Positions 51,521 through 60,964 of a stretch of 64,000 bases of DNA are shown here, one piece after another. Location of the stretch: NCBI GenBank assembly GCA_041583135.1, contig JBFHGJ010000010.1, forward strand, positions 37,717-101,716, given 5' to 3'. The position numbers were made by a program, and so were the translations under genes. Each line of letters opens with the position of its first letter. The first letter of the stretch is position 1. This DNA comes from JABSOG01 sp041583135. Its GTDB lineage: Bacteria; Pseudomonadota; Gammaproteobacteria; Enterobacterales; Alteromonadaceae. The notes under the pieces are model-generated. The model was not told the origin of the DNA and ran no database searches. It saw only the letters and a program-made list of their open reading frames with translations.

Positions 51521-53848
51521 ATGTCTTTAAAAAAGTTTACTTACTGCCTGAGTGCGGTGTTGGGATTGGGCACGTTGTTGCCTTCGGCAACTGTTTTGGC
51601 CAACCCTGAGGCCCCTGAGGTTAAACGTGCCCACTATCAGTTGCCACGCCATGAGGTCAAACCTAATCTTGATGGCAAGCTAGATGAAGCGGTATGGCAA
51701 CAAGCCACTCAAATTGAGCTGAAATACGAAAACAATCCCGGCGACGGCGTGCCTGCGCCGGTTAAAACAGTGGCTTATTTGTATGAAGATGGTGAATATC
51801 TTTACGTTGCCATCAAGGCGTATGATCCTGATCCTAGCCAAATTCGAGCCTACTTAAGAGATAGAGACTCGCTGTGGAACGATGATAATGTGGGGATCAT
51901 CATCGATACCTTTGACGATGAGCGTTCGGGCTTTGAGTTTTTCGTCAATCCTTTGGGCGCCCAAGCCGATATGAGCATGACCGATACCAATGGTTGGAAT
52001 GAGGACTCTTCTTGGGATGCGATTTGGGATAGCGCCGGTCAAATTGACCAAGATGGTTTTGCGGTCGAGATGGCTATTCCTTTTAGTGCTTTGCGCTTTC
52101 CTCAAACCGGCGATAAGTTGACGTGGAACATCGCGGTTTGGCGCAATTGGCCGCGCGATACCCGTCATCAGATCTCCAACTACAAGCCCGATAGAGATTC
52201 AGACTGCAATCTTTGCCTGTTCGACAGGATCAGTGGCTTTGAGAATATCAAGCCCGGTAAAAACTTTCAGGTAACGCCAACGATGACCAGCTCGCGCTCA
52301 GATAGCCGTGAGGTAGAACAAAGCGATTGGGAGAACGGCAGTTTTGATATTGATGGCGGCGTCGATGTGCGTTGGGGCATTACCCAAGATATGGTATTGA
52401 ACGCAACCATCAACCCGGATTTTTCACAGGTCGAAGCCGATTCCGCGCAGCTGGATATCAACAATACCTTTTCGTTGTTCTTTCCTGAGAAAAGACCGTT
52501 CTTCTTAGACGGTGCCAGCTATTTTAAAACCCAACGTTTTAACCTAGTACATACCCGTAATATCGCCGACCCGGATTACGGCATTAAGCTAACGGGCAAA
52601 AGCGGCGAACATGGTTATGGCTTGATGGTGGCCAATGACAATCAAACCACTTTCTTGCTGCCCGGCGCCGAAGGGTCGGACATTCACCAAATGACTGAAC
52701 TCGACAGTAATGACAACGAGGTGGATGTCGGTTCTGACATTGCTATTGCCCGTTATCGTTTAGACGTAGGGGATCGTAATACCGTCGGCGCGATGATGAC
52801 CAGCCGCAGCGGTGACGATTACAGCAACACGCTGGCGTCGGTAGATGGCAGCTTTTGGTTCGCCGATGACCATAACTTTAATTATCAACTGGCCTATTCA
52901 GATACCAACAATCCACAAGCACTACTGAAGCCGCAAGACCCGGCAGAGGTGGATGAAGACAGTGATTATTTGGCCGATGAACAAACCGACCATGCCTTAT
53001 CGTTGGGATACTCGCACCGCACTCGCGACTATTCGGTCAATGCCAGCTACACCAATATCGGTGATGATTTTCGGGCAGACTTGGGCTTTATGTCGCAAGT
53101 CGGTTATGAAAAGCTGTTGTTCGGCGGCAGTCAAACCTGGTATGGCGATGAAGACGATACTCTGACCCGTTGGGGTTACTTTGGTGATTGGGATAAAACT
53201 TATGACATGGATGGTAAGGTTCTCGAAGAAGAGGTTGAGCTCCATGGTAATATCGCCGGTCCTTGGCAGATGCATGCCAACTTTGGTGTGGTGCACCGTG
53301 ACAAGCATTATAACAATGCCTACTACAAAGAGACTTTCGGCAGGTATTGGGTTGGTATGAACCCGGCTTCTGGCGTACGCATTACCTCTTGGGGAAATTA
53401 TGGCGATGCGATTGACTATGACAACGAACGTTTGGGCACCAGAACCGAATTCGGTATGTACTTCTCATGGCAGCTTGGTAAGCACATTCAGCTCTCAAGT
53501 GAATTGCAATCGAGCCAGCTGGATGTCGATAACGCCCAGCTATTTCATGCCAAGGTATCCGATGTTCGTTTGACCTATCAATTTGACATGCGCAGCTATA
53601 TTCGCTTGGTTGTGCAATACACCGACATTAGCCGCAATGTCGAGAACTACATCAAGTTTGAGCCGGGTGAAGTGGATGCTAAGAGCAAATACCTCAACAC
53701 TCAGTTGCTTTACTCTTATAAAATTAATCCACAAACCCTGTTCTTCTTGGGTTATAGCGACAGTGGCTTGCAAGAAGCTCAAATGAGCAGCATTGTGCGC
53801 ACCGATAGAACGGTATTTGCTAAGTTCAGTTACGCTTGGCAGATGTAA
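51521..53848 (+). CDS. CBM9-like / DUF5916 outer-membrane protein
   Basis: 775 residues. Signal peptide (1-28, ...SATVLA|NP), a carbohydrate-binding family 9-like domain (about 45-230; LDGKLDEAVWQQA, DNVGIIIDTFDDERSGFEFFVNPLGAQADM), then a DUF5916 region with FFPEKRPFFLDGASYF and a C-terminal series of alternating amphipathic strands ending in FAKFSYAWQM, typical of an outer-membrane beta-barrel. No TonB box is evident. Its neighbour is a hybrid two-component regulator, so the pair may form a sensing/uptake locus. Ligand unknown. Confidence 0.88.
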   Translation: MSLKKFTYCLSAVLGLGTLLPSATVLANPEAPEVKRAHYQLPRHEVKPNLDGKLDEAVWQQATQIELKYENNPGDGVPAPVKTVAYLYEDGEYLYVAIKAYDPDPSQIRAYLRDRDSLWNDDNVGIIIDTFDDERSGFEFFVNPLGAQADMSMTDTNGWNEDSSWDAIWDSAGQIDQDGFAVEMAIPFSALRFPQTGDKLTWNIAVWRNWPRDTRHQISNYKPDRDSDCNLCLFDRISGFENIKPGKNFQVTPTMTSSRSDSREVEQSDWENGSFDIDGGVDVRWGITQDMVLNATINPDFSQVEADSAQLDINNTFSLFFPEKRPFFLDGASYFKTQRFNLVHTRNIADPDYGIKLTGKSGEHGYGLMVANDNQTTFLLPGAEGSDIHQMTELDSNDNEVDVGSDIAIARYRLDVGDRNTVGAMMTSRSGDDYSNTLASVDGSFWFADDHNFNYQLAYSDTNNPQALLKPQDPAEVDEDSDYLADEQTDHALSLGYSHRTRDYSVNASYTNIGDDFRADLGFMSQVGYEKLLFGGSQTWYGDEDDTLTRWGYFGDWDKTYDMDGKVLEEEVELHGNIAGPWQMHANFGVVHRDKHYNNAYYKETFGRYWVGMNPASGVRITSWGNYGDAIDYDNERLGTRTEFGMYFSWQLGKHIQLSSELQSSQLDVDNAQLFHAKVSDVRLTYQFDMRSYIRLVVQYTDISRNVENYIKFEPGEVDAKSKYLNTQLLYSYKINPQTLFFLGYSDSGLQEAQMSSIVRTDRTVFAKFSYAWQM

Positions 53849-53855
53849 TCTCCGC

Positions 53856-53891
53856 ATCACGACAAAGGCGCTTTGGCGCCTTTGTCGTGAT
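53856..53891 (+). terminator. long hairpin after the DUF5916 gene
   Basis: A perfect 16-bp stem ATCACGACAAAGGCGC / GCGCCTTTGTCGTGAT around a TTTG loop, 8 nt past the stop. No T-run follows, so it may be rho-limited or stabilise the transcript, but placement indicates the transcript end. Confidence 0.65.
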
Positions 53892-54011
53892 CATGGGCTT
53901 TGTGTCCAATTTCACCAAATTACCTAACCTATCACCATAAGCTTTGCTATGCTTTAAGTTCCTCTAGCGGTGTTTTTACTGCCAATCAACGAGACTTAGG
54001 AGCATGAGCCT

Positions 54012-57000
54012 TTGAGAACTTGGAGTATTGGAGTTTGCCTGTTTGCCTTTATCGTCAGCGCTGAGGTTTTCGCTGTGGTGAGTCGTTTCGAGCGTTTGAC
54101 CATAGAGCAGGGGCTATCGCAAAACACGGTAACCGCGATTTTAAAAGACAGCCAAGGGTTTATGTGGTTTGGCACCCGTGAGGGGCTCAATCGCTTTGAT
54201 GGTGTTACCTTTCGTACCTTTACCTACAAGCCGCAAAATTCAGGATCGATTTCAGACAACTACATTTGGTCCTTGCTTGAAGATGAGCAAGGCAGCATTT
54301 GGGTGGGCACCGCAGGTGGCGGACTGAACCGGTTTGATCGCACCACCGAGCGCTTTGAGCATTTTATGCCGCGCAAGGGCGATGTGCATAGCCTCAGTGA
54401 TATCGGGGTTCGCTCTTTGTTTCAAGATAGCCAAGGGCAGCTTTGGATTGGCACCAACGACGGTGGACTGAATCGTTTTGACCGCACCAACAAAACCTTT
54501 GAGCGTTGGCAGTACCGCGCTAGCGATGACAACAGCTTAAGTCATAATCGGGTCTACGATATGACCGAAGGTCTACCGGGTGTGTTGTGGCTGGCGACCG
54601 CCGGTGGTGTCAGCCGCTTTGATAGCCGTAGTGGCACATTTCGCCGTTTTCGCCATCAACGGGATGACCCACACAGTTTGGCCCATGACAGAGTGCGCGC
54701 AGTGGTCAAAGATGGGCAAGGTCGCTTGTGGTTTGGCACCGATGGTGGTGGTCTCAATCGCTTGGAGCAAGATCTTGAGCACTTTGTGCGTTTTCAGCAT
54801 TCAAGTCGTCCCGCCAGTCTGAGCAGTAATTATGTCAATGCGCTGTTTGCCGATGGGGATAAAGGGCTGTGGGTCGGCACTTGGGGTGGCGGATTAAATC
54901 GCTTTGATTTTGCTACTGAGCATTTTAGTGCTGAGACTCATGATCCTTCCTACCGTTACAGTTTAAGTGCCAATTTGGTGTATTCGTTGTTGCAGGATGA
55001 CGCCGGCATATTGTGGGTTGGGACCAGCGGTGGTGGGGTCAATAAGTTTGATACCCGAACTTTGCGCTTCGGTCATCATCGTCAGTCTGGTGACCGCGCG
55101 GGCGGGTTGAGTGATAACAATGTACGGGCGTTGCTGGTCGATAGTAAAGGAACTCTCTGGGCCGGTACTCGTGGCGGTGGGGTCAATCGCCAAGATAAAG
55201 GCGCCAAGAACTTTAGCCACATTGCTGCGGGAAACGATAGCTTCTCGCTCAGTAATGCGCAGATTTACACTTTGTTTGAGGGCAGTGATGGCGATATATG
55301 GATTGGTACGGCCAAAGGGCTTAATCGCCTTCACCGTCGCAGCGGGCAGATAACACGTTATCGTCATGATGGTAAAGCGGGCAGTATCAGTGACGATAGA
55401 GTAAAGCATATCATTGAAACCGAACCGGGCATTTTTTGGATAGCCACGCATGGTGGCGGCCTGAATCGTTTTGATAGCCACAGCCAAAAGTTCAGCGCCT
55501 ATACACACCAAAAGGGCAATGAGCAAAGTCTGAGTCACAATATTTTGACGCGGCTTGAGGCCGATGGCCAAGGTAAGATTTGGCTTGCCACCTTAGGTGG
55601 TGGACTCAATTTATTCGACCAAAAAACGCAGCGGGTTGAACGCTTTATGCATGATCCTGACGATCCTTCGAGTTTAAGTAATGACAGGGTGTTTACACTG
55701 TATTTGGATGCGGCCGACAGGCTTTGGGTCGGTACTGCCAGAGGATTGAATTTATGGCAGCCAAAAACGCGCCAGTTTAAGCGCTATTTGCCCAGTGACG
55801 GCTTGGCCGGGGAGGTGGTGTTGGCGATTTTGGGCGATGCTCAGGGTCACTTATGGATAAGCGGCAACCATGGTCTTACTCGGTTTGATCCGCAAACTGG
55901 CCGTTTTCATCGTTTTGATGACAAAGATGGCTTGCAGAGTAATGAGTTTAACCTTAACGCCGCATATCGCGCACCTAACGGACACCTATTATTTGGCGGT
56001 ATTAATGGCTATAACGACTTTGACCCACAGGCGATTTTGCTCGACGAACGTCTTGTGCCGGTGCAGTTGACGGGGTTTTTATTGTCTAACCAAGCGGTAG
56101 CAATCAACCCCGCTGGTGGAGACGAGGGAGGTTTTGTGCTCAGACGGGCCATCAATGCCTTAGAGCAATTGGTTTTGACCGACAAAGAGCGCATGGTCAG
56201 TTTCGAATTTGCCGCACTCGATTATGCCAACCCGGCAAAAAACCGTTATGCTTATCGCCTCAAAAATTTTGATGAAGACTGGGTATACACTGGCGCCGAT
56301 AGGCGTTTGGCGAGCTACACCAAGCTTGATCCGGGAGAGTACGTGTTTGAGGTTAAGGCCAGCAATAAAGATGGCGTCTGGAATGAGCAAGGCAAAGCCA
56401 TCGCGGTGGTGGTATTGCCCCCTTGGTACTTGAGCTGGCAGGCACTGCTGAGCTATGGCATTGTTGGGTTTTTGCTGTTGTTTGGCGGCTACCGGCTACG
56501 TACCCGGGCGCTGTATCGACGTGCCGAGTTACTGGAGGCGAAGGTGCAGCAAAGGACTGAAACCATCAATCAGTTGATGGTGCAAAAGCATCGGATGTTT
56601 GCCAATGTTTCCCATGAATTTAAAACGCCGTTGACCTTGATCCTCAACCCTCTTGATGCCTTGATTAAAGATCCGCAAACCCAGCTGTTTTCGCGTCAGC
56701 TGTCATTGATGCGCAGAAATGCTCAGCGTTTGTTGAAGATGGTTGAGCAGCTGCTAGAGTTGTCGAAACTGGAAATGCGTCCGGCCGAGCAGCAGTATCA
56801 TTATTATTCGCTGGCCGATACCTTAAAGGCGCTATTGGCTTCCTACCAGCCTTTGTTTGATAGCAAAAACCTAAGTCTTAAATACCAATCCTTTGATGAT
56901 GTGATACTGCATCTGACGACCGACTCTTTAGAGATGATTTTGGGCAATCTGATCTCAAATGCTTTGAAATATACGCCTAACGGTGGTCAGGTCGTGGTGA

Positions 57001-58175
57001 TGGTTAAGGCCGATGACAAAAAGGTGTTGATAGCGGTCAGTGACAGCGGTATCGGCATTGGGCCACAAGACAGAACGTTGATTTTCAACCGCTTTACACG
57101 GGCCAATGAACCGCATCAGCAGGCCATTCCCGGGGCGGGTATCGGTCTGGCTTTGGTGAAAGAGTTGGTGGAAGTTAACCGAGGAACGATTGGCCTCATC
57201 AGCGAGTTGGGCAAAGGCAGTACGTTTACCGTGACCTTGCCTGTGGCACAGGTAACCGACGCACCGTTGGCGCAATTTGGCGGAGCGATGACGGCTACGA
57301 TGATTGAGGCCAGCAGTGAATTGGCCGATGAACCAAAACACCCGGTTGCAGCGGCCGAACAAGATGAAGGGGCGAGCGGCGCCAGTGTGTTGTTGGTTGA
57401 TGATAACCCGGAAATGTTAGCGCTGTTGCAACAGACCTTAAAAGGTCGCTTTCAGACCATTGCCTATAGTGATGGCGAGCAGGCTTTGGCCGCAGCGCAG
57501 GCGCAGTTACCTGACTTAGTGGTCAGTGATGTCATGATGCCGGGAATGAGTGGTTTTGAGTTGCTCAAGGCACTCAAAAGTTCAGCCTTGACCGACCATA
57601 TTCCGGTATTGTTGCTGACCGCCAAAGGCGATGCGCAAAGCCGTATTAAAGGCTGGGAAGAAAAAGCCGATGAGTATCTCGATAAACCGTTCAATGCCGA
57701 GGAGCTCTTAAGTCGTATCGATAACCTTTTGGCTATTCGAGCTTTGTTGCGTAAACGCTATCAAGGTGCCATCGCGACGCCCTCAATGGAGATTGAGCCA
57801 AATGCGGATAAAACACCGCTAGGGGTGATGCCCGAAGCGATTGCGCAAGAGGGAATTCACAGCTGCAATCAGCAGTTTTTCAAAAGGGTGTATAGCCTAC
57901 TTGAAAAGCATTATGCCGATGAAACGCTTGATGTCCGCTTTCTGGCCGACAAGCTGGCGATGAGTCAGCGCCAGCTTGGACGCAAGATGAAAGCCGTGCT
58001 CGATTATACGCCAACCGAGCTGATCCGGGTTTATCGTCTCAATAAAGCCGCAGAGCTACTCAAGCAGGGCATGACACCAAGCGCCGTGGCATTTGACGTT
58101 GGGTTTTCGTCACACTCGTATTTTAGTCAGTGCTTTAAAGCGCAATTTGACTGCTTGCCGTCGAGTTACCGCTAG
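54012..58175 (+). CDS. hybrid two-component system: propeller sensor - kinase - receiver - AraC
   Basis: 1,387 residues from a TTG start with AGGAG 9 nt upstream (signal peptide MRTWSIGVCLFAFIVSAEVFA follows at once). Residues ~30-690 hold some 13 Reg_prop blades (LWVGTxGGGLNRFD), then a Y_Y_Y domain, one transmembrane helix (about 815-835), HisKA with His868 in ANVSHEFKTPLT, HATPase_c, receiver with Asp1173 in VVSDVMMPGMSG, and a C-terminal AraC double HTH. Sensor, kinase and DNA-binding output are in one chain, the HTCS plan best known in Bacteroidetes glycan loci. The adjacent CBM9/DUF5916 gene is the likely target. Confidence 0.93.
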   Translation: MRTWSIGVCLFAFIVSAEVFAVVSRFERLTIEQGLSQNTVTAILKDSQGFMWFGTREGLNRFDGVTFRTFTYKPQNSGSISDNYIWSLLEDEQGSIWVGTAGGGLNRFDRTTERFEHFMPRKGDVHSLSDIGVRSLFQDSQGQLWIGTNDGGLNRFDRTNKTFERWQYRASDDNSLSHNRVYDMTEGLPGVLWLATAGGVSRFDSRSGTFRRFRHQRDDPHSLAHDRVRAVVKDGQGRLWFGTDGGGLNRLEQDLEHFVRFQHSSRPASLSSNYVNALFADGDKGLWVGTWGGGLNRFDFATEHFSAETHDPSYRYSLSANLVYSLLQDDAGILWVGTSGGGVNKFDTRTLRFGHHRQSGDRAGGLSDNNVRALLVDSKGTLWAGTRGGGVNRQDKGAKNFSHIAAGNDSFSLSNAQIYTLFEGSDGDIWIGTAKGLNRLHRRSGQITRYRHDGKAGSISDDRVKHIIETEPGIFWIATHGGGLNRFDSHSQKFSAYTHQKGNEQSLSHNILTRLEADGQGKIWLATLGGGLNLFDQKTQRVERFMHDPDDPSSLSNDRVFTLYLDAADRLWVGTARGLNLWQPKTRQFKRYLPSDGLAGEVVLAILGDAQGHLWISGNHGLTRFDPQTGRFHRFDDKDGLQSNEFNLNAAYRAPNGHLLFGGINGYNDFDPQAILLDERLVPVQLTGFLLSNQAVAINPAGGDEGGFVLRRAINALEQLVLTDKERMVSFEFAALDYANPAKNRYAYRLKNFDEDWVYTGADRRLASYTKLDPGEYVFEVKASNKDGVWNEQGKAIAVVVLPPWYLSWQALLSYGIVGFLLLFGGYRLRTRALYRRAELLEAKVQQRTETINQLMVQKHRMFANVSHEFKTPLTLILNPLDALIKDPQTQLFSRQLSLMRRNAQRLLKMVEQLLELSKLEMRPAEQQYHYYSLADTLKALLASYQPLFDSKNLSLKYQSFDDVILHLTTDSLEMILGNLISNALKYTPNGGQVVVMVKADDKKVLIAVSDSGIGIGPQDRTLIFNRFTRANEPHQQAIPGAGIGLALVKELVEVNRGTIGLISELGKGSTFTVTLPVAQVTDAPLAQFGGAMTATMIEASSELADEPKHPVAAAEQDEGASGASVLLVDDNPEMLALLQQTLKGRFQTIAYSDGEQALAAAQAQLPDLVVSDVMMPGMSGFELLKALKSSALTDHIPVLLLTAKGDAQSRIKGWEEKADEYLDKPFNAEELLSRIDNLLAIRALLRKRYQGAIATPSMEIEPNADKTPLGVMPEAIAQEGIHSCNQQFFKRVYSLLEKHYADETLDVRFLADKLAMSQRQLGRKMKAVLDYTPTELIRVYRLNKAAELLKQGMTPSAVAFDVGFSSHSYFSQCFKAQFDCLPSSYR

Positions 58176-58384
58176 GCGGTTAGCTCGGCGGTATTGCCCT
58201 GTTCCGTTGCTTGCTCTATATGCCACGCAGCGAATCCGGTTGTCATCAGTAACAGAAATGGAATGGCAATTAGATGCATTGCCATCGACAGCTCGCCAAA
58301 AAAGTTAATCCACAGCAGACTCAGCCAACTCAATACCAACGTGATGATCAGTAGTGATTTTTTCACATGTTTTGCAATATTCAT
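58172..58384 (-). CDS. small two-helix membrane protein
   Basis: 70 residues: a basic N-terminus, two hydrophobic helices (about 10-30 and 36-52) and a polar tail. GGGAG lies 7 nt before the ATG, which supports a real gene. Its last 4 nt overlap the end of the convergent hybrid regulator gene. Function unknown. Confidence 0.6.
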   Translation of the reverse strand: MNIAKHVKKSLLIITLVLSWLSLLWINFFGELSMAMHLIAIPFLLLMTTGFAAWHIEQATEQGNTAELTA

Positions 58385-58498
58385 TGCTATCTCCCAATAG
58401 GACTTGAACTATGGTGCTAGTTTAAGCGTTGAACTTTGGTTTGTTCAGTGGCAATATTGAAATAATTAGGGTTGATATTGCCATTTTTGGAGGTTTCG

Positions 58499-59494
58499 AT
58501 GAAAACCATAGTGATCATTGCCGAACATAGTGCGATTGCGTCAAACATTACCGGGGTAATGGATTTTTTTCAGATCTGCAATACCTACTGGCGGGTGACC
58601 AGTGGCAAAGACGTATCTCCACTGTTTAATTGTATCGTTGCCAGTCAATTGGGCGGCCAAGTACAAACCTCCTCTGGCATTGCTATTGACACTATCGCGA
58701 TTGATAAAGTGGGTAGCGCCGATGCGGTCATTGTCAGCAGCGGAATGATATATGACGAGCAAGGTATGCAGGATTATATTAATGGCTATCAGGGCTGTTT
58801 TGAGTTTTTACGTCAACGTCATCAAGACGGGGCTGCCATCGGCGCGTTTTGCTCCGGCTCGATTATTTTGGCCGCTTGCGGCTTGCTTGATGGTAAAAGG
58901 GCCATTAGTTCATGGTGGTTGGCTGATGTCTTTCGGCAATACTTTCCCAAGGTTGAATTGTGCTTGGATAAACTGGTGGTCAATGACAACAATCTTTATA
59001 CCGGCGGGGCGACTACGGCATACTTGAGTCTATGTTTGAAATTGGTGGAAGATCTTAGCGGTGAGCAGGTGGCGGCGCAAATGGCCAAAATCATGTTGGT
59101 TGACCCAAACCGCAGTTCTCAAGTGCCTTATATGACTTTACAAGGGTTAGCTGGCCATCAAGACGAGCGGGTGAAGAAAATTCAGCGTTTTATGCAGTCT
59201 AACTTGGCGCAGTCGTTTTCTTTAGATGAGTTGGCTGAGCGTTTTGCGCTAAGCAAACGAACGCTGATACGTCGTTTTAAACAGGCGGTTGGAGATACGC
59301 CGGTCAACTATCTACAGCGTTTAAGGGTCGAGCAGGCAAAGCGCTTACTTGAAACCACTTCGGCGCCGCTAGAAGAAATTGTCAATCAGGTAGGGTATGG
59401 GGATGTCAGTAGTTTTCGCAAATTGTTTGTGCAGCTGACCGAACTTTCACCTAAGGCTTATCGCCTGCGCTTTAACTTGGCCTATGGCGAGTAA
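58499..59494 (+). CDS. GlxA-like AraC regulator (DJ-1/PfpI plus AraC HTH)
   Basis: 331 residues from MKTIVIIAEHSAIAS, chosen for GGAGG 6 nt upstream. The N-terminal DJ-1/PfpI-type domain (about 1-190; AFCSGSIILAACGLLDGKRA carries the nucleophile-elbow Cys) is followed by an AraC double helix-turn-helix (about 230-325, LDELAERFALSKRTLIRRFKQAVGDTP). Such regulators sense small metabolites; ligand and targets are unknown. It lies just upstream of folA. Confidence 0.93.
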   Translation: MKTIVIIAEHSAIASNITGVMDFFQICNTYWRVTSGKDVSPLFNCIVASQLGGQVQTSSGIAIDTIAIDKVGSADAVIVSSGMIYDEQGMQDYINGYQGCFEFLRQRHQDGAAIGAFCSGSIILAACGLLDGKRAISSWWLADVFRQYFPKVELCLDKLVVNDNNLYTGGATTAYLSLCLKLVEDLSGEQVAAQMAKIMLVDPNRSSQVPYMTLQGLAGHQDERVKKIQRFMQSNLAQSFSLDELAERFALSKRTLIRRFKQAVGDTPVNYLQRLRVEQAKRLLETTSAPLEEIVNQVGYGDVSSFRKLFVQLTELSPKAYRLRFNLAYGE

Positions 59495-59506
59495 ACCAAG
59501 TACAAT
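59477..59506 (+). promoter_or_regulatory. predicted sigma70 promoter of folA
   Basis: TTGGCC (59477-59482), 18-nt spacer, TACAAT (59501-59506); the start point near 59513 gives a ~26-nt leader. The -35 lies inside the end of the preceding AraC gene. Confidence 0.45.
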
Positions 59507-59538
59507 GGCGTTTTGATTGTAAACCGTTAGAAAGCTCT

Positions 59539-60033
59539 ATGAAGATCTCCATGATAGCAGCGATGGCAAACCATCGTGTGATTGGCAAAGACAATAAAAT
59601 GCCATGGCATTTGCCATCGGACCTTAAATTCTTTAAAAAAACCACCTTGGAAAAACCGGTGGTGATGGGTAGAAAAACCTTTGAATCTATCGGCCGTCCA
59701 TTGCCTAAACGCCACAATATCGTGATGACTACTCAAGCCGACTTTCATGCCGACGGCGTTACCGTCGTACATGATATCGCAGAAGCAATCAAAGCCGCCG
59801 GAGAAGTGCCCGAGGTAGTGGTGATTGGTGGCGGTAATATCTATCAGCAGTTTTTGCCAGTGGCGGATACCTTATATTTGACCTATATTGATTTAGAGAC
59901 TCAAGGGGACGCTTTTTTCCCGGATTATCAGGCCCATTGTCAGTGGCAAGAAGTCTGGCGTGAGGCTCATACGGCCGAACAAAGTGGCGAACGCTATGAT
60001 TTTCGCTTTGTGTGCCTAAATCGTCTAGGTTAA
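59539..60033 (+). CDS. folA: dihydrofolate reductase
   Basis: 164 residues. It reduces dihydrofolate to tetrahydrofolate. Active-site segment MPWHLPSDLKFFK with Asp28 (the E. coli Asp27 equivalent), cofactor motif VVMGRKTFESIGRPLP and VVIGGGNIYQQFLP. Near the apaG-apaH genes, as in many gammaproteobacteria, but here separated from apaH by two insertions. Confidence 0.98.
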   Translation: MKISMIAAMANHRVIGKDNKMPWHLPSDLKFFKKTTLEKPVVMGRKTFESIGRPLPKRHNIVMTTQADFHADGVTVVHDIAEAIKAAGEVPEVVVIGGGNIYQQFLPVADTLYLTYIDLETQGDAFFPDYQAHCQWQEVWREAHTAEQSGERYDFRFVCLNRLG

Positions 60034-60222
60034 TCCGGTCGAATCGAGCTGTGCGTCGCTAATAACGGGCAGGTTGCCGCAAGATAATTGCGTAAGCGGA
60101 AAGTTGTTGATACACTGGCTGAATCGACCTCTACTCGGTGAGATCAGTGCAACGCCACAAGCGATCCCGAGTCAAGGTTAAATATTTTTATTCAAGCACA
60201 TGACTTTTTCAAAGGGTAAAAG

Positions 60223-60597
60223 ATGAGGATATTTTCCGTGGCTTTGGTGAGTGTCATTTTGAGCACTGCCAGCCTTTCGTACTCGAAGCCTGCTCAAGCC
60301 GATGACTTACTTGCTTCTATTTGCAATTTTGTGCAGGCAGATGATAAAGGCCGTTTACGTAAGAAGTTGAAAACGGCAAAAGTTAAGCTACGTAATATCT
60401 ATGATGGCGTCACCTGCAACGGTTTGAACTTAGTTCAGTTCGCCATGAAGAACAACGCGCAAAGCGTTGGTTCATACATCGTAAAACGTCTACCAAGTAC
60501 TACATTTTCAGATGGCGGCGACATTAAGTGGGCGCAAGCCAATGGCTTTGGCGAATCAGAAATTGTCACCACCATTAAAGAGCGAATTGAAGATTAA
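60223..60597 (+). CDS. DUF3718 family secreted protein
   Basis: 124 residues with a signal peptide (1-26, ...SKPAQA|DD) and a small conserved domain (ASICNFVQADDKGRLRKKLKTAKVKLRNIYDGVTCNG), with two cysteines that may pair. DUF3718 is characteristic of Alteromonadales and has no known function. Followed by a textbook terminator. Confidence 0.88.
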   Translation: MRIFSVALVSVILSTASLSYSKPAQADDLLASICNFVQADDKGRLRKKLKTAKVKLRNIYDGVTCNGLNLVQFAMKNNAQSVGSYIVKRLPSTTFSDGGDIKWAQANGFGESEIVTTIKERIED

Positions 60598-60632
60598 TAA
60601 ACGCTCTGCCGCTGAGGCAAAACACTTCACAT

Positions 60633-60661
60633 AAAAAAAGGTGCATCAGGCACCTTTTTTT
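60633..60661 (+). terminator. terminator of the DUF3718 gene
   Basis: A-run, GGTGC (60640-60644), loop ATCAG, GCACC (60650-60654), then T7. Confidence 0.9.
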
Positions 60662-60706
60662 ATGTCTAGGGAGGTTTGGTGTCGTTGAACGTCCTATATT
60701 GATCCT

Positions 60707-60909
60707 CCGCCATTCATGGCGGTGGTGCGCATGGCACACCCTACATAACGACCAAATGCTATCGCGGATAAATCCGCAAGCTACAGCCATCCATGATGGC
60801 GGTGCGCATGAACCGCATTAATTGCCTTTTATGATGGGGATGGTGTCGGTGGTGCGCATGGCGCACCCTACATATATGTATCTCCGTTGTAGGGTGTGCT
60901 GTGCGCACC
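60707..60909. repeat. REP/BIME-like hairpin cluster
   Basis: Three related hairpins: GGTGCGC-ATG-GCACACC (60724-60740), GGTGCGC-ATG-GCGCACC (60851-60867) and, inverted, GGTGTGC-TGT-GCGCACC (60893-60909), each joined to CCTACAT or its complement. Also CCGCCAT-TC-ATGGCGG (60707-60722), GCGGAT-AA-ATCCGC (60764-60777) and GCCATC-CAT-GATGGC (60786-60800). The last two GTAGGGTG-type units face each other, a BIME arrangement. They fill most of the gene-free 60598-60964 gap. Confidence 0.8.
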
Positions 60910-60964
60910 ATTATGGCTATCATTGCTCAGCTCGCAGCGTCAGCCCACAACATGATTTAACCGA

